The notes under the pieces: model-generated
What the model saw: the letters and a program-made list of their open reading frames with translations, nothing else
What the model was told of the DNA's origin: nothing
Database searches by the model: none
From: Diogma glabrata
Taxonomy: Eukaryota; Arthropoda; Insecta; Diptera; Cylindrotomidae
DNA: 64,000 nucleotides
Direction of reading: 5' to 3'
Assembly: GCA_963693315.1 (NCBI GenBank)
Contig: OY856187.1
Location: 381,227,460 to 381,291,459 of the forward strand
Shown here: in pieces, positions 1-12,150 of the stretch
How positions within the stretch are numbered: the stretch's first letter is position 1
How the letters are laid out: every line of letters starts with the position of its first letter
Made by a program: the position numbers and the translations under genes

Positions 1-35
1 TTTTTGTAATCTGTTTCTTTTGTTAAGTTGGGGTT

Positions 36-101
36 GAGTTAACTAAGTTTTTAATTTCACTTTTAAATTAGCGTTGACCTTATTTGATCTAGATACTTCC
101 T
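36..101 (+). repeat. 66-bp direct repeat, copy 1 (copy 2 at 907-972)
   Basis: Positions 36-101 and 907-972 match over about 66 bp with roughly ten differences. Both run from GAGTTAAC through a TTTTTAATTTCA block to a shared GATACTTCCT end. They lie about 870 bp apart in the same orientation. They may be parts of a decayed dispersed repeat or an old local duplication; flanking sequence is not obviously shared. Confidence 0.6.
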
Positions 102-1540
102 CACTCGGTCATCTAAATCATTATCTGACCCAGATGATTCATCATATTAGTTGTATGACCAGGGTTTCGTGTTACCAGGATTTCATGCTGCATTTGGAAC
201 CTCAAGTTCTCCAAACTTTATCACCTCATATCTATCATTACATCTGATCTTTGTAACTTCATACGGACTCAAATACTTGTTTCTTTCCTTTAAGTACACT
301 CCAAATTACGTACGTTTTTTTGCTACCTAATTTTAAATTTTGTGTTTGTTTGTACTCTCCTTTCACTGTTATAAGTTTTTATATTTTCCTGCTGTGTTTT
401 TTCAATACTTTCTTGTGATTCAACATCACGCAACAAAAACAATGATCCTTCCCGAACATTTTAAGATTTTCAACGTGATTTGGTTTCAATGTCACCATCA
501 AGACTCTTACACCATTTTCTGATATGGAAAAAACAGAAATTGCTTAACTTTCTTGTGTTTTGGCTTGAATTCAGTTTATGCATAATTCACAATATGTTTT
601 TGTTTCTATGATGTGATGTTTTATTTATTTTTTTAAGTTTGTAATTTTCACGTTTTCTATCACTTGTCTTTCATTCCAAGAACTATAAAAGCACTATATT
701 AATTCAAATCTCGGTTGAGCCCCCAAGCTATGTAGAATTTAAGATAACATTGATTTAAGTAAAACACTTTTGATTATTTACTTTATATATATTTAGGTTA
801 AGAGAAAAATTCACAAATACGATTTACGATAAAAAAATCATGAAAACAAAATACAAATTATTTATTTTACAAAAATCACGAACACTAATCTTAAATGCAT
901 AAATGCGAGTTAACGAAATTTTTAATTTCATTTTTAAAATAGGGTTTACCTTATTTCATCTTGATACTTCCTACATACATAATTAGTTTAAACCTGTATT
1001 TTATGTGTTAAATAATTTTTTTTATTAAATAACAAAATTCATCCGGCTAGCATTAAATTAGGGCTCATATTCGTTCCGGATTCGGATTTCCATATCATTG
1101 ATAAAGACCGGATCAAGCAGTCTGAAGCCTCAAGATATTCACACAGAATCAGATATTCCTATTACAGTCAAATCAGGGTCGGCTAGTTCAAATAGTAAAT
1201 TCACTACTACTCTGAAATAAATTTTTTGGACTATATTTAAAAAAAAATAAAAAAACAATTTCGCTCTGATTATATAAAAACAATAAACTTAAACTAATGC
1301 GCATGTCCCTCTTTTGAATATTAAAAAGGCAAAAGCTACTTTAATAAAATAAATTAAATTTCCATTGTGAAAAAAATTAGTATTATTATGATTTTATTTT
1401 TATTTTTATTTCTGTATTTGGGAATTTTTGCTCCTGTATTTTTCGGCCATTTTCATAAGAATGTAAATGCTTGTCAGCAAGATCATTAGTCATCGATCGG
1501 ATTAAGTAGCAATCGAAATTTTTGTTTGCTGTTCTTGTTG

Positions 1541-1714
1541 ATGCATGGCCGAGCATACTCCACAATTTTAATGCTTTGGGTGATTGTAGTGTATTCAATT
1601 TTCACCACTAGCAACGATGCAATGCAGAAATCAGAAAACAGTGCGTCAGAGCGAAGAACGGCGAGCTCTTGGACTGAATTACACCAACATATTTGTGCTA
1701 ATAAACTTATTTGA
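1541..1714 (+). CDS. Small ORF with signal-peptide-like N-terminus (uncertain)
   Basis: This 57-codon frame starts MHGRAYST and is followed by a hydrophobic run (ILMLWVIVVYSIF) and then a polar, serine/lysine-rich tail. That is the layout of a secreted or single-pass leader. No family is recognised and no splice partner was found. In AT-rich DNA a hydrophobic run can arise by chance, so this may be an exon of a secreted peptide gene or simply noise. Confidence 0.2.
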   Translation: MHGRAYSTILMLWVIVVYSIFTTSNDAMQKSENSASERRTASSWTELHQHICANKLI

Positions 1715-3069
1715 TAAAAAGGTCTCTTTTGTGTTCAAAGCTATACAGTTGCGGTGGGAGATGAGAAGGAACAAATAGGACGCCCTCAATATTTCCAAGT
1801 CCTTTAAGATTATATAAGACAAACATGGAACCAAATTCTTTAACCTCAAATATCTTTTTGTGTTGTTGTTGTATGCTAAGTGTATAATTATTTCAACAAA
1901 CAAATTTAATTTCCTTGTATTTTTTATTTCAGAATTGATGTATTTGAATTTTATTGAACCAAATTTAAATTTCATATAAACATTACGTGCGGTTGCTTCA
2001 ACAACACCGATTTTTAACTAAATGAATTTTGGCCGCATTTCGATTGGAAATAGAACATGTTTTTTAAGTGTACGCTGAGTTTTAATCACTATTTTTAAAT
2101 TATTAGCTGGATACAATGGAATCTAGATTTTTTTTATTATTTGTTTGTACTTCTTCGTTAACAATTTGTTCATTTCTCATTAAATTATTTAAACCTGATA
2201 CTACTTTCTTCATGTTATCACTCTCCAACGTTTTGGATCCTGTTTTTTGTTTTTGTGATATTGGTATACTAAGTAAAAAATTGAAAACATCTAGATTTGA
2301 TTGTTGGTTTGCTTTTAGATATTAGTATTATACGTTATATCGTTATTTTATGGTAACAGAACAGATTTTTATTGTTTTTCTCTTTCAATTATTGGGAACT
2401 TCAACAAACAAACAATGAAGAAGTGCCACATATCCTTCCTAACTCCATGTTTTTAAACATTTTTTTTTTCATGAATCGAAATGAATTGGAATTCGAACAG
2501 TCACAAATATTTCACCACAATTTAATTTGTATAGCAAAAATGAACGAACGCTATTACCAATATTCAATACCCAAAACATTATACCCAAAAACAACTGCAA
2601 AAAAGTTTTATGATGATTTATTATGTTTTTAGTAATCAGTTGATCTTAAGTCAGATTATAATTTAATATTTTACATTTCAAAATTATTAATTAAAAAAAT
2701 TAATTGATTTGTTAATTGTCAAATTTGAAGAAAAAAAAAATTATGTGTAACAAATGTTTGTTGATGACAACGATGATTGCTAAAAGTGAATTGTGTGAAA
2801 TACTGCAAAAAAAAAGATTTACAAATCTTAATTATAAAAGCTCGAATATGTTCGATTTTTTAAGCATGTCCTTTCAATCAATCATTTAATTTAATTATAA
2901 AACCACAGTCGTAACTTTATTAATCACGACAATCTCGAAATATTACAATATGAAATCAAAAGTTGTGAGCTTGATGAAACTCAAATCTTTCGTAATGCGG
3001 AAAAGTAATTTAATTTGATTTTACTAATTGATCTAGTTTATTAAACTAACCCGGATATATTATTCTTGA

Positions 3070-3445
3070 ATCAAGCGTTCAAACGCGTGCCCTACGAATT
3101 GTTGGTGATCGGCTGATCTTGATGTTTTTTATAAATATCGTCACCATGCATTGCTAGGACGAAACCAGATCGTCATGCCTCAAACGTATTCTTTTCTCCG
3201 TTTTACACGTCAATCGGTTTGTGCAAACTGTTAAAATCACTCACTGTCTTAGTGCCATTCCATAGTGGACAAATGGAATGCAGTGCCTTCAATCTACAAA
3301 AATTTAAAAAAATCATCCACTAACACCTCAGAACGCATGTTGTTGGTATCTATCCACCTAGGTTTTAAAAGGTATCTATGTGTTGTGACACATTTTGTAA
3401 TCCCTATTACACAACACTTTTTATTAAAAAACATGTATTATTTTT
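3070..3445 (+). pseudogene. 5'-truncated CR1/Jockey-like non-LTR tail, copy A
   Basis: This is a decayed copy of the 3' end of the same family found at 5941-8374 and 51241-51783. It retains the block encoding ACGAATTGTTGGTGATCGG, the segment around ATGCCTCAAACGTATTC and the 3' UTR TTTTAAAAGGTATCTATGTG followed by a TTACACAACACTTTTTATT tail. Compared with the 51-kb copy it lacks most of the region coding for the histidine/arginine-rich motif after GDR. The frame is broken throughout. Truncation at the 5' end is usual for non-LTR elements. Confidence 0.75.
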
Positions 3446-3479
3446 TTAATCAAACTAATTTAATTCGAGTATAACTTAT

Positions 3480-4490
3480 TAGTAATTAATTAAATGCGTT
3501 TGACTTTTTGTTTAGAATACAATATATATTCTAAAATAAATTAGATCAAAGTTTTTCCATGATAAAGTTTTTGTTTTGCTCTTGTTTGCTTAACAAATAA
3601 ATGTAGGACAGTGTGAAATTGTTAAATAATTACAATAAAATTAATTTCCATTCAAATGTTTTGCTAAGTGACGATAGTTAGCACAATTTAATTTTCAAAG
3701 ATTTAGTTAATAAAAGTTAGTATTGATCACGGTACTACAAAATTGATCACGGTACTAAATACGAAATATTCATTATTTAGACTCATTTCAGCTTAGAGTT
3801 AAAATACTATACTGTTACTTGACGAGCATCTTCTCCTAAAAGTTATAGCTGTAGTCCACACGCATGGAGAAGATTTTTTGTTGGTTTGTATTTATTTTTA
3901 ATTTAGAGTATAACAAACTGACTGGTGACTAGTACGAGTTTCTCCTTTTCGCCAACATTTAACGTGACGTACTACTGATAAAATTGCATTCGAGCCAACT
4001 CCATTCAGTCAACGGTAGTCCCCCGTCTTAGTTTTAGAATGTTGCTTTTACGATGGCACGCTTTTGCTTACTCGATGAAACGAGTTTTTATGCTACGTTA
4101 TATATTAATTTTAATCAATGAGAAAAACAGTACGTCACATAATCATGGAATATTCTTTTAGCTAGGTTATTGTCAACCCTTTTCATAATTATTTTAATTT
4201 CATTATATTAATTGATTTATTTTTGGATTAAGTGATTAGCTATCCATTTTAAAAAATTAATCAATTGTTAAATTTATTAATTTAATAAAAATTTTTTATT
4301 TTCTAGCAACTTATTTAAAAAATAAAAAACATTTTAAGAAAACAAACAAAAACACACAAAAGGCATGTTTAAGATAAAATATGTTAATAAAATGCATGAC
4401 AGCACATATAAATCTTTTAAGATCAAGGTCCCACATCTAAGGTTTTTTATTTTTAAGAATGATTTTCCCACTGAGTTGTTGATTGATGTT
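3480..4490. other. AT-rich gap, possible BEL/Pao 3' flank
   Basis: No gene is supported. A short direct duplication of ATTGATCACGGTACTA occurs near 3722 and 3742. This stretch lies downstream of the BEL/Pao integrase remnant, where a 3' LTR would be expected, but I could not find a matching partner near 9.2-10 kb. Confidence 0.5.
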
Positions 4491-4499
4491 CATATCTGA

Positions 4500-5356
4500 T
4501 TAAAACTATATCACTGAATTTATCAATCCAGTTATTACGCACTTGTAGCGTTGTATGGTAGTCCCGATGCCATCGGTCAAAAGGAGCAGCCATCAAGTGT
4601 AGTGCTCACTCATAAGGTCATTAATTTGCGTTCAATAAGGAAATGTGTTTCAACTTACTCTGAATGGGTTGCATAAAGCGGCCTTGAATTTAAAAAAGCT
4701 TCTACTCCAATCAGTCTAGTGGTAAATTCCTCGATAGTGAGTAGTGTTTTTCGCCTAAAACTCGGTTTAAATGTGTTTTTGCAGATTTCATGACTGTCTT
4801 CTAGATTCCATCCATGCACGGAGATCATTGATGTCCTTCTTATTTAGAAAAGTAAATAGCTGGCTTAATAAATGATTAGCGCTCACAAAGTTTGCGCCAT
4901 TAGCACTATAAATGTAAATAAAGATTCCATGTCAATCCGTAAATCATGATGAGGCTCCTAGAAAGTTTTCAGAAGTAAGATTTCTAATGCATTCTATATG
5001 TGCAGTCTTTGTACTAAGACAGATGAAGATACAAACATAATAGGAATCTGTCGTCTTCTACGCGTTTACTTCACTCTAAACGGGCCTGCATAATCAACCC
5101 CAACTTTACTAAATGCGTGTGTAAATTCTACTTTTGTCTGCAGTCGAAAGTCACCCAATAATTGCTGGTCTGTTTGGGTTTTTTGTTTTACACACTTGAC
5201 GCATTTATGCACTAGTGAAGGTTTATTTAAAGCGTTGATGGGGGATTCCTTCGTTTTTGCGGTTATTATTCTTGATTTTATTCCGAATTCAGTTCTCACA
5301 CTATTAAAGACTACCGCTGCATACGCCGTCACATTTGCATCGCAAACCCCGTGCAA
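4500..5356 (-). pseudogene. BEL/Pao RNase H scrap and integrase remnant
   Basis: The frame at 5356-5066 begins HGVCDANVTAYAAVV, the characteristic BEL/Pao RNase H start. It then jumps by an internal deletion to the integrase N-terminal zinc-binding tail (CVKC, LLGDF) and the integrase core start VGVDYAGPF. Further down, broken frames give LTIEEFTTRLIGVEAFLNSR, a conserved BEL/Pao integrase segment, and LMAAPFDRWHRDY near 4600, matching the C-terminal part. Several stops and frameshifts separate these blocks. Most of RNase H is missing. Confidence 0.8.
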
Positions 5357-5399
5357 CTAAATAGTTGAACACTTTCTTAAATTAAAACTGGCTGTAGAA

Positions 5400-5690
5400 A
5401 AAATGGAGATAATATCATTTTTCAGACAAAACAATTCATGTTAAGTGTTGGCTCCAGTCATCAGATCGTCTACGTAAAGTAAACATCCTCCCTAATTATT
5501 TGTGCTGCTATTGAAGAGTACTCGCGATCTCGGTTTTCTAATTCGTTTAAGAATATAGGGGCTAGAAAGGATGGTGGTGATGTATCATATAGGTTAGAGT
5601 TTTTAACCAATATGTTTTTGAAGGGCTATTGGGGTCTGTTCGCCAAAGAATATTTGAATTCTCATTCCCTAATAAAACATAAAAAAATGA
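5400..5690 (-). pseudogene. BEL/Pao reverse transcriptase palm remnant
   Basis: On the minus strand, 5690-5562 encodes [20 protein letters not shown], the BEL/Pao RT block that follows the first catalytic region. A second block at about 5484-5450 encodes YVDDLMTGA, the catalytic YxDD box. A one-base frameshift lies just before YVDD, between the REDVYF-like sequence and the box. This segment is the continuation of the RT half at 8679-8390, displaced by the nested insertion. It is non-functional. Confidence 0.8.
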
Positions 5691-5701
5691 AGTAAACTTT
5701 T

Positions 5702-5942
<241 letters not shown>

Positions 5943-5962
5943 GGGAGTACAACATAAAAGAT

Positions 5963-6790
5963 ATGTCTGCAAGTGGTACAGCAAATATTCGCAATCCACC
6001 CGCCCATAAAGCGGCATGTCCACGGTATTTGCAGGGACAAAACATATATAAATCAATAAATTTTAAAATGCATGTTCAAAACATCTGCGGATTGAACGCT
6101 AACCATGACCACGTGCACCATGACCATGTTGCACGTCATCTTGAGCACGACAAACCGAACATTCTATTCCTTACAGAAACACAAGTTTCTGAAAATTTTC
6201 TCTTTATAGAATCGCACAATTCCAAATATAGGTTTGAATCACCTTTCAAACTCCACCAGGGCATATGCGCATTAATTCATGAGAGTGTTGCGTATACACG
6301 CTTTCCAAATTTTGAACTACACGGTGATGGCTTTAATACAGTGGTTTTAAAGATTTATCTTCCAGAAATTACTTTTTTTACAATAGCTTTATACCGGTCC
6401 CCCAACAAACGTAACCCAAACTTTTTTAATATACTGACAAAAATTGTGGACGAGATTAGAGCAAAGTCCCCTAATTGTGAGGTTATCGTTACCGGTGACT
6501 TCAACGTCCACAACAAATCATGGTTGGAATTCTCCAAATCGACCGACGATGTTGACAATAGTGGAAAACTGGCAGACATTTTGCGGCATCTCAGGGCCTA
6601 TTCCAAATTGTTAAAAGCCCGACTTTCACTCCCCGTAATGGCGGCGATAATAGTTTTCTTTTAGATCTCTATCTTACCACAATGCCAGATATTACGAGTG
6701 TTGATGTCGCGAAAGGTAGTATTGGAAATTCTGATCATTTTTTAATCTCATCAGTTATCAAAACTGATTTACTTAAAACTACAGCTCCCA
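5963..6790 (+). pseudogene. Non-LTR ORF2 endonuclease domain (frameshifted)
   Basis: The frame reads QNICGLNAN, then PNILFLTETQ (catalytic glutamate), IALYRSPNKRNP, VTGDFNVHNKSW (catalytic Asp/Asn) and, after a frameshift near 6600, DLYLTT and GNSDHFLIS (catalytic Asp/His). These are the ordered motifs of an apurinic-type endonuclease that nicks target DNA for target-primed reverse transcription. The frameshift joins the two frames ending at 6664 and starting upstream of 6682. The key catalytic residues are visible but the ORF is broken. Confidence 0.85.
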
Positions 6791-8270
6791 AACCCCGTAA
6801 AATATTTCACTACTCAAAAATGGATAAGAGTGGCCTTCAAAATTTTTTCCATGGTTTCCCTTTCGACCGTCATTGTTTTTACACTGACAATGTACATTTT
6901 TCTTTTCGAAACTTTACAGAAACCATTCAATTTGCTACCAATAAATTCGTCCCTTTTTCCATTGTAAATCCCAAGCAAAAATACTTGTATTTGAAGGCTG
7001 CCAAAGCGGCAGTGCCGCTGCGGCACTTAGAAACAAACGTAAATCATTTAACATATGGATTCATAACAAAACTCCCAGTAATCGATCCGATTATCTAAAG
7101 GCCAACAAAATATCTAACCAGATTATTTCAAGCGAAAAGTCTGAAATTGACAGAGCGAAAGCTTCAAAACTTACGTCTATGTCTGTTTCTGACAAGAGTT
7201 TCTACAGTGCCATTAATTCTTTAAATTATGGTACAAAATCTTCTATTCCCCTTATTATTGATGGTGATTTAGTCGTCAATGATCCCGCAAGAAAAGCTAA
7301 CTAGTTCGCTGAACGCTTTGCTCTAAACTCCACTGTTTTGGAAACTCCTAAAGAAATACCCCAAATCCAGTCTTCACATTTCGGTCTCCTTAGACGGATT
7401 TTCTTCTGAGTCTAAACTAATTAACGCTGGTGTACCTCAAGGCTCAGTATTGTCCCCAACCCTATTTTTGATTTATATCAACGAATTGTTAAAAATCACC
7501 AGCAACCCAATAAATAGTTTTGCAGATGATAGTACTCTGCACAAGTCGATCGAGCCCCTTCCTTCTAAAGCTTAAATGCACGAACAAATTAATCCTGCCC
7601 GGAGAGACGCTGCCCTTAAATGTGAACAAAGACCTGAATAAAGTCGCCGACTGGGGTGACCAAAAACTGGTCAATTTCAATTCTACCAAAACACAGCTGT
7701 TGATTGTTTCTAGATTAAAGACCGAGTTCCCCAAAGATATTTTATTCAGTATGTGTGATGAACCAATAGTATGTAGATAGATAGAAATCGAATAGAATGT
7801 AAAAATAGAATAGATCCAATAGAATGTAAAACCTACTCTGGAACGATCATGTAATGGCGATGGCAAAAAGCACGTATAAAAAACTCGGCCTCCTAAATAG
7901 ATGCAAAAAATTTTTCACTCCAAACCAATTGCTCCATGTTTATAAGTCGTATATTCGTCCCTGTATGGAATACTGTTGTCAAGTTTGGGGTGCTGCTTCT
8001 GTTTCCATCTTGGCCCTCTTGGACTCTGTTCAGAAGCGGGCTATACGTATTGTGGGTGATCGAGCTTTGACATCAAAACTTGATTCCCTACAACATCGTC
8101 GCACTGTTGCTGACCTCGTTGTTTTTTACAAATATCGTCATCAACAGTGCTCAGATGAAATCAACTGCTTTGTCCGAACTGCATACAAATGGAATAGTTT
8201 GCCGGAACCCTTAGTCTCGGGTTGCTTTAACCCGCACAGGTTTAAAAGAAAGCGTTAATCAACACCTTGG
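6791..8270 (+). pseudogene. Non-LTR ORF2 connector, RT and C-terminal region (deleted, frameshifted)
   Basis: After the endonuclease, a connector reads through 7021-7300 in a shifted frame. The RT fingers are missing. The palm is present as GVPQGSVLSPTLFLIYINEL and SFADDSTLH (7430-7540), then in another frame DLNKVADWGDQKLVNFN (about 7630-7690). The C-terminal frame at 7854-8258 has YIRPCMEYCCQVWGA and LQHRRTVADLVVFYKYRHQQ. It lacks the roughly 30 codons that the 51-kb copy has after CSDEI. Multiple frameshifts exclude activity. Confidence 0.85.
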
Positions 8271-8385
8271 AACGCCAGTTGTTGTGGGACCTAGGTCTTA
8301 AAAGGTATTTATGTGTTGTTGTGACACATATTCTTAACTCTATAACACAACACTTTTTATTTAAAAAAAAAAAAAAGTGTGCAAG

Positions 8386-9173
8386 ATGTTTTTCATTAAT
8401 CCAAACCTGTCGATACATTTTTACCGCATCTCCAGTAAATACGAAACGATGCTGCTTAAACCTTAAAAGGTAATCTACTAATGAAGATAGTACTGTTGGT
8501 CCAATGCAAAGGTCCAACGCAAATGATTTTCCATTTATTGATTTTGTTGAAGCATCAAACACAATTCGAAGCTTTGTTGTAGTACTGGCTTCCTTTAATA
8601 CACCATGATGAAGAAAATAGTTAAATTTTTCATTAGTTGGCATTTCTTCCATATGGTGTAACAATTCATATTCTGCCATAAAATTCGAAAAAACTAGATC
8701 TCTCTTGCTAGATGATATGAAGAGTCCAAATGATCTGCTTTCTCTTTAAAATGCAATTCTACCACAAATTTTAAGACCGTAAGAAGCAAGCAAATTGTTG
8801 CGATTTTAGGGACTTTAAATAATACTTCTTTCAGTTCATCTCCTTCGAGTGGTTTAACTGATATTTCAATTCTCTCCCGTGATGTTCCCAATTTTGCATC
8901 TACTAGATCTTTCATACAAAGTCTTCTATTATTCCGCTGCAATCCAAGACATTGAGCAAACTCTTCTGTTACAAATGACTTCTGAGATGCAGATTCTAAG
9001 CATACGCGACATATTTTGACTCCGCCATAACCATCCTTTACTTTTACCAATGTAGTTGGTAAAATTACTTGTGAGTCATTTGAAGATACTTTCAAACAAT
9101 TCGAATCATGATCTTGCTTTAAAGAAGAGGCGGCTGGTTCAAGTTTTGCTGCTTCTTGTTCGCTCAGCAACAA
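8386..9173 (-). pseudogene. BEL/Pao protease region and N-terminal RT
   Basis: The frame at 9173-8694 contains VILPTTLVKVKDGYGG and then CRVCLESASQKSFVTEEFA, the BEL/Pao aspartic-protease region; the usual catalytic LDSGS reads LESAS, so the site is lost. The following frame at 8679-8390 has LRIVFDASTKSING, the GPTVLSSLVDYLLRF block and FTGDAVKMYRQVWI, the first catalytic Asp region of BEL/Pao RT. The RT frame then runs into the reverse complement of the nested element's A-rich tail. Confidence 0.85.
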
Positions 9174-9179
9174 TATAAG

Positions 9180-9938
9180 ATATGCGGAACGGATTCATTC
9201 TGTATGGGATTCATTTTGTGTTTCCAAAAATATATTTTTTTTTTCAAAAAATTGGATAAAATTTTGAGATTTCATTTAAATAATTTGTTTACTTTTCAAA
9301 ATTTTGAGGGTTGTAAGTGAAGAGGGATATAAAACTACGTGATGTTTATATATTTGAGCCAGAAAACTGAGATTTGTACTTAGTAAAATTAATACAAAAT
9401 TATTACTGTATACTGTATGCATCTATGAAACCCTCAACTAGTGAAATTGATTGAGTTTTGAAATTTAGAAAACGAAACTACGCTAAAAAGAATACAGCTG
9501 CATTAAAACAGTACAATTTGCTATAAGAGATGAAAACGCCCCTTTTTCGTGAGTGAACATTTTTTCACGAGACGCGTTAGCGTCGAATGGGGCAATTTCA
9601 CGAACATAAAATTTTTTTATCTAGGAAATACACTTTTTTCTATGATCTATAATAATAAAATAAAGTGTTTGGCTCCAGAGTAATCTGCGTCACATAGGAG
9701 TCTGAAATTTTATCAGTAGTGTAACGTAATCATTATTGTATATTCAACTATTAATTATATAAGACACAACTTTCGTAGAGTACACTTGTTTTTCTTTATT
9801 CAATATATCGTATCGTATAAAAATGCATTTTTATATTTTTACAGAACAAGTTACCCGATTATATATATTAGTACAAAGATATGTGTTATTATGGTTTTCC
9901 ATATTATTCACTGTTTGTGTGCTTTTGTCACTTTTGAG
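9180..9938. other. Gap with a compact multi-stem hairpin at 9538-9593
   Basis: No gene is supported. The region would be upstream of BEL/Pao protease (gag side), but no gag motif is visible. The only structured piece is at 9538-9593. An outer GCCCC/GGGGC stem encloses one hairpin, CGTGA/TCACG, and a second, GACGC-GTTA-GCGTC. Confidence 0.55.
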
Positions 9939-9939
9939 T

Positions 9940-11158
9940 TAAAATGCAATATTTAAAAATATACTTTTCACTGTTTATTTTTAATTTTATTTTATTAATA
10001 ATAATATAACCTTCCTTATAGTAACAATTTGATTTTATTTTTTATTTTACAGAATATCGATTTCGACTTACGTCATCCTCAGTTCTTAAATTATTATTAC
10101 AATTTTTGCTTAAACTATTACTTATATACTAGTTCAACTGCTGTTTTTTATTATTATGTCATATATTTTGTTAGTTTTAGTGTTGATTTTATCATTTAAA
10201 ATGTTGTTATTGTTTTTATGTTTATATATTTCTATTTCTTCCAATCTATCGCAATATATCCATATTTTTTTAAAGTTTTTTGCATTATTTTGAATGTTGT
10301 TTTATTATATGTTACACCTACGTATTTTTTACCTGCTAAGTTTTCTTCATTCTTCAACGTTGTTAGGGTTCGCAAATTTTTCTTGTTTTTATATTTTCTA
10401 TTTAATGTGTCAATTATTTCATTTTTATATCCGTTTTTACTGGCTATGTATTTGATGTTGTTTAGCTCGTCTTGATAATTTTCAGCATTCATTGGTATAG
10501 TGTTCAATCTTTTGATCATGTGGTTGTAGGCAGCTAGTTTATGTTGGTATGGATGATGTGATTTGATATATATTGTTTGATCCGTTTGGGTTGGTTTTCG
10601 GAATATTTTGAATGTGTGTTTTGAATCTACATTTTTGATTGATAAATCCAAAAAGTTTAATGTGTTATTTTCTAACGTGAATTTAATGGAAGGTTCTATG
10701 CTGTTTATGTATTGATGTAATAGATTAAACTGTCTATTCGTTCCTTTGAATAATAAAATTATATCATCAACGTAGCAATACCAATAAATGATTTTTTCTT
10801 TGTGTGGATTAGAGTTATTATGTATATATTTTGTTTCAAAATCGTTGAGATATATTTCGGCTAATGTTCCAGATAGTGGGCTTCCCATAGGTAATCCTTC
10901 TGTTTGTTGATAATACTCATTGTTATGTATGAAATAGTTTTGTTTTGGTATTTCGGTTATTATATTTATTATTTCTTGTGTATCTGTTGGGTTTAAACCA
11001 TTTTTTATTAACATATTTTTTGTTATATTTATTGCATCTTTTATTGGTACGTTGGAATACATGTTGGTTATATCAAACGATGCTAATTTTGCGTTGTGAG
11101 GTATTATTATTGGTTCTATTCTATTGATTAATTCTGTGTTACGTGATTTAAATTCACG
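9940..11158 (-). mobile_element. Penelope-like element, left inverted copy (RT retained, GIY-YIG deleted)
   Basis: This minus-strand copy pairs with the plus-strand copy starting at about 11150, meeting it at the shared sequence AAATTCACGTTAG. The 3' end at 9940-10250 is the reverse complement of 11885-12150 plus 13769-13812. An internal deletion joins a TATTGCG-type sequence directly to the segment before GATTGGAAGAAATAG near 10246, removing the endonuclease domain present in the right copy. Confidence 0.88.
10232..11158 (-). pseudogene. Penelope-like reverse transcriptase, open but lacking endonuclease
   Basis: A single open frame covers ASFDITNMYSNVPI (first catalytic Asp), EGLPMGSPLSGTLAEIYLND and YVDDIILLF (catalytic YVDD). 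It continues with NTLNFLDLSIKN, FRKPTQTDQTIYIKSHHP and HKLAAYNHMIKRL. These are the ordered Penelope RT motifs, related to telomerase RT rather than to LTR or non-LTR enzymes. The ATG at 11062 lies inside the RT core, so the true N-terminus is missing at the inversion junction near 11158. After GYIA the frame passes through a deletion and ends in DWKK, so the GIY-YIG endonuclease expected at the C-terminus is absent. Confidence 0.88.
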
Positions 11159-11160
11159 TT

Positions 11161-11996
11161 AGAAAATGAAGAAAATAACACAATAAACTTTTTGAATTTA
11201 TCAATCAAAAATGTAGATTCAAAACACACATTCAAAATATTCCGAAAACCAACCTAAACGGATCAAACAATAAATATTAAATCACATCATCCATACCAAC
11301 ATAAACTAGCTGCCTACAACCACATGATCAATAGATTGAACACTATACCAATGAATGCTGAAAATTATCAAGACGAGCTAAACAACATCAAATACATAGC
11401 CAGTAAAAACGGATATAAAAATGAAATAATTGACACATTAAATAGAAAATATAAAAACAAGAAAAATTTGCGAACTTTAACAACGTTGAAGTATGAAGAA
11501 AACTTATTAGGTAAAAAATACGTAGGCGTAACATACAATAAAACAAAATTCAAAATAATGCAAAAAACTTTAAAAAAAAAAATATGGATATATTGCGGCT
11601 TTCAAAAACAAAAATAAAATAGAAAACTACCTAAAAACTAAAAAAACCCAAAGCTTAGACACAGGTGTTTATAAGCTTACCTGTGACGACTGCAGTAAAT
11701 TTTATATAGGCCAGACGGGGAGGTCCTTCAAAAAAACATTTATCGAGCACACCAATGAAATTAACAGAAGCGATCCAAAATCCAGATATGCCCAACATTT
11801 GAAACTAGAAAAACACAAATACACCAATATCAACACAAATTTAACCATATTACATAAAAAAAGAAAAGGACAACATCTAGATAGATTGGAAGAAATAGAA
11901 ATATATAAACATAAAAACAATAACAACATTTTAAATGATAAAATCAACACTAAAACTAACAAAATATATGACATAATAATAAAAAACAGCAGTTGA
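11161..11996 (+). pseudogene. Penelope-like RT C-terminus and GIY-YIG endonuclease
   Basis: The RT tail is recognisable (SHHPYQHKLAAYNHMINRL) but has a stop in FRKPT*TDQ. The frame from 11324 shifts in an A-run near 11570. In the corrected frame the sequence gives DTGVYKLTCDDCSKFYIGQT (11663-11722), the GIY and YIG elements with the Cys pair characteristic of Penelope endonucleases. Then RSF, EH and YAQHLKLEKH follow. The GIY-YIG nuclease nicks target DNA for these retroelements. The element is inactive because of the stop and frameshift. Confidence 0.87.
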
Positions 11997-12150
11997 ACTA
12001 GTATATAAGTAATTGTTTAAGCAAAAATTGTAATAATAATTTAAGAACTGAGGATGACGTAAGTCGAAATCGTTATTCTGTAAAATAAAAAATAAAATCA
12101 AATTGTTACTATAAGGAAGGTTATATTATTATAAATAATATAAAATTAAA

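Larger units (their letters stand above)
1..3060. other. AT-rich stretch without a supported gene
   Basis: Open frames here are short and have low-complexity composition, and no protein family is recognisable. One small signal-peptide-like ORF at 1541-1714 and a dispersed 66-bp repeat pair are listed separately. Around 2034-2060 a fragment (CATTTCGATTGGAAATAGAA) resembles sequence near 24711-24740, which suggests a fragment of a dispersed repeat. Confidence 0.6.

Noticed and set aside
9538..9593. Hammerhead ribozyme
   Set aside because: A GAA follows the GTTA hairpin, but the CTGANGA core and the pairing around a cleavage site cannot be satisfied, so only a generic hairpin is reported.
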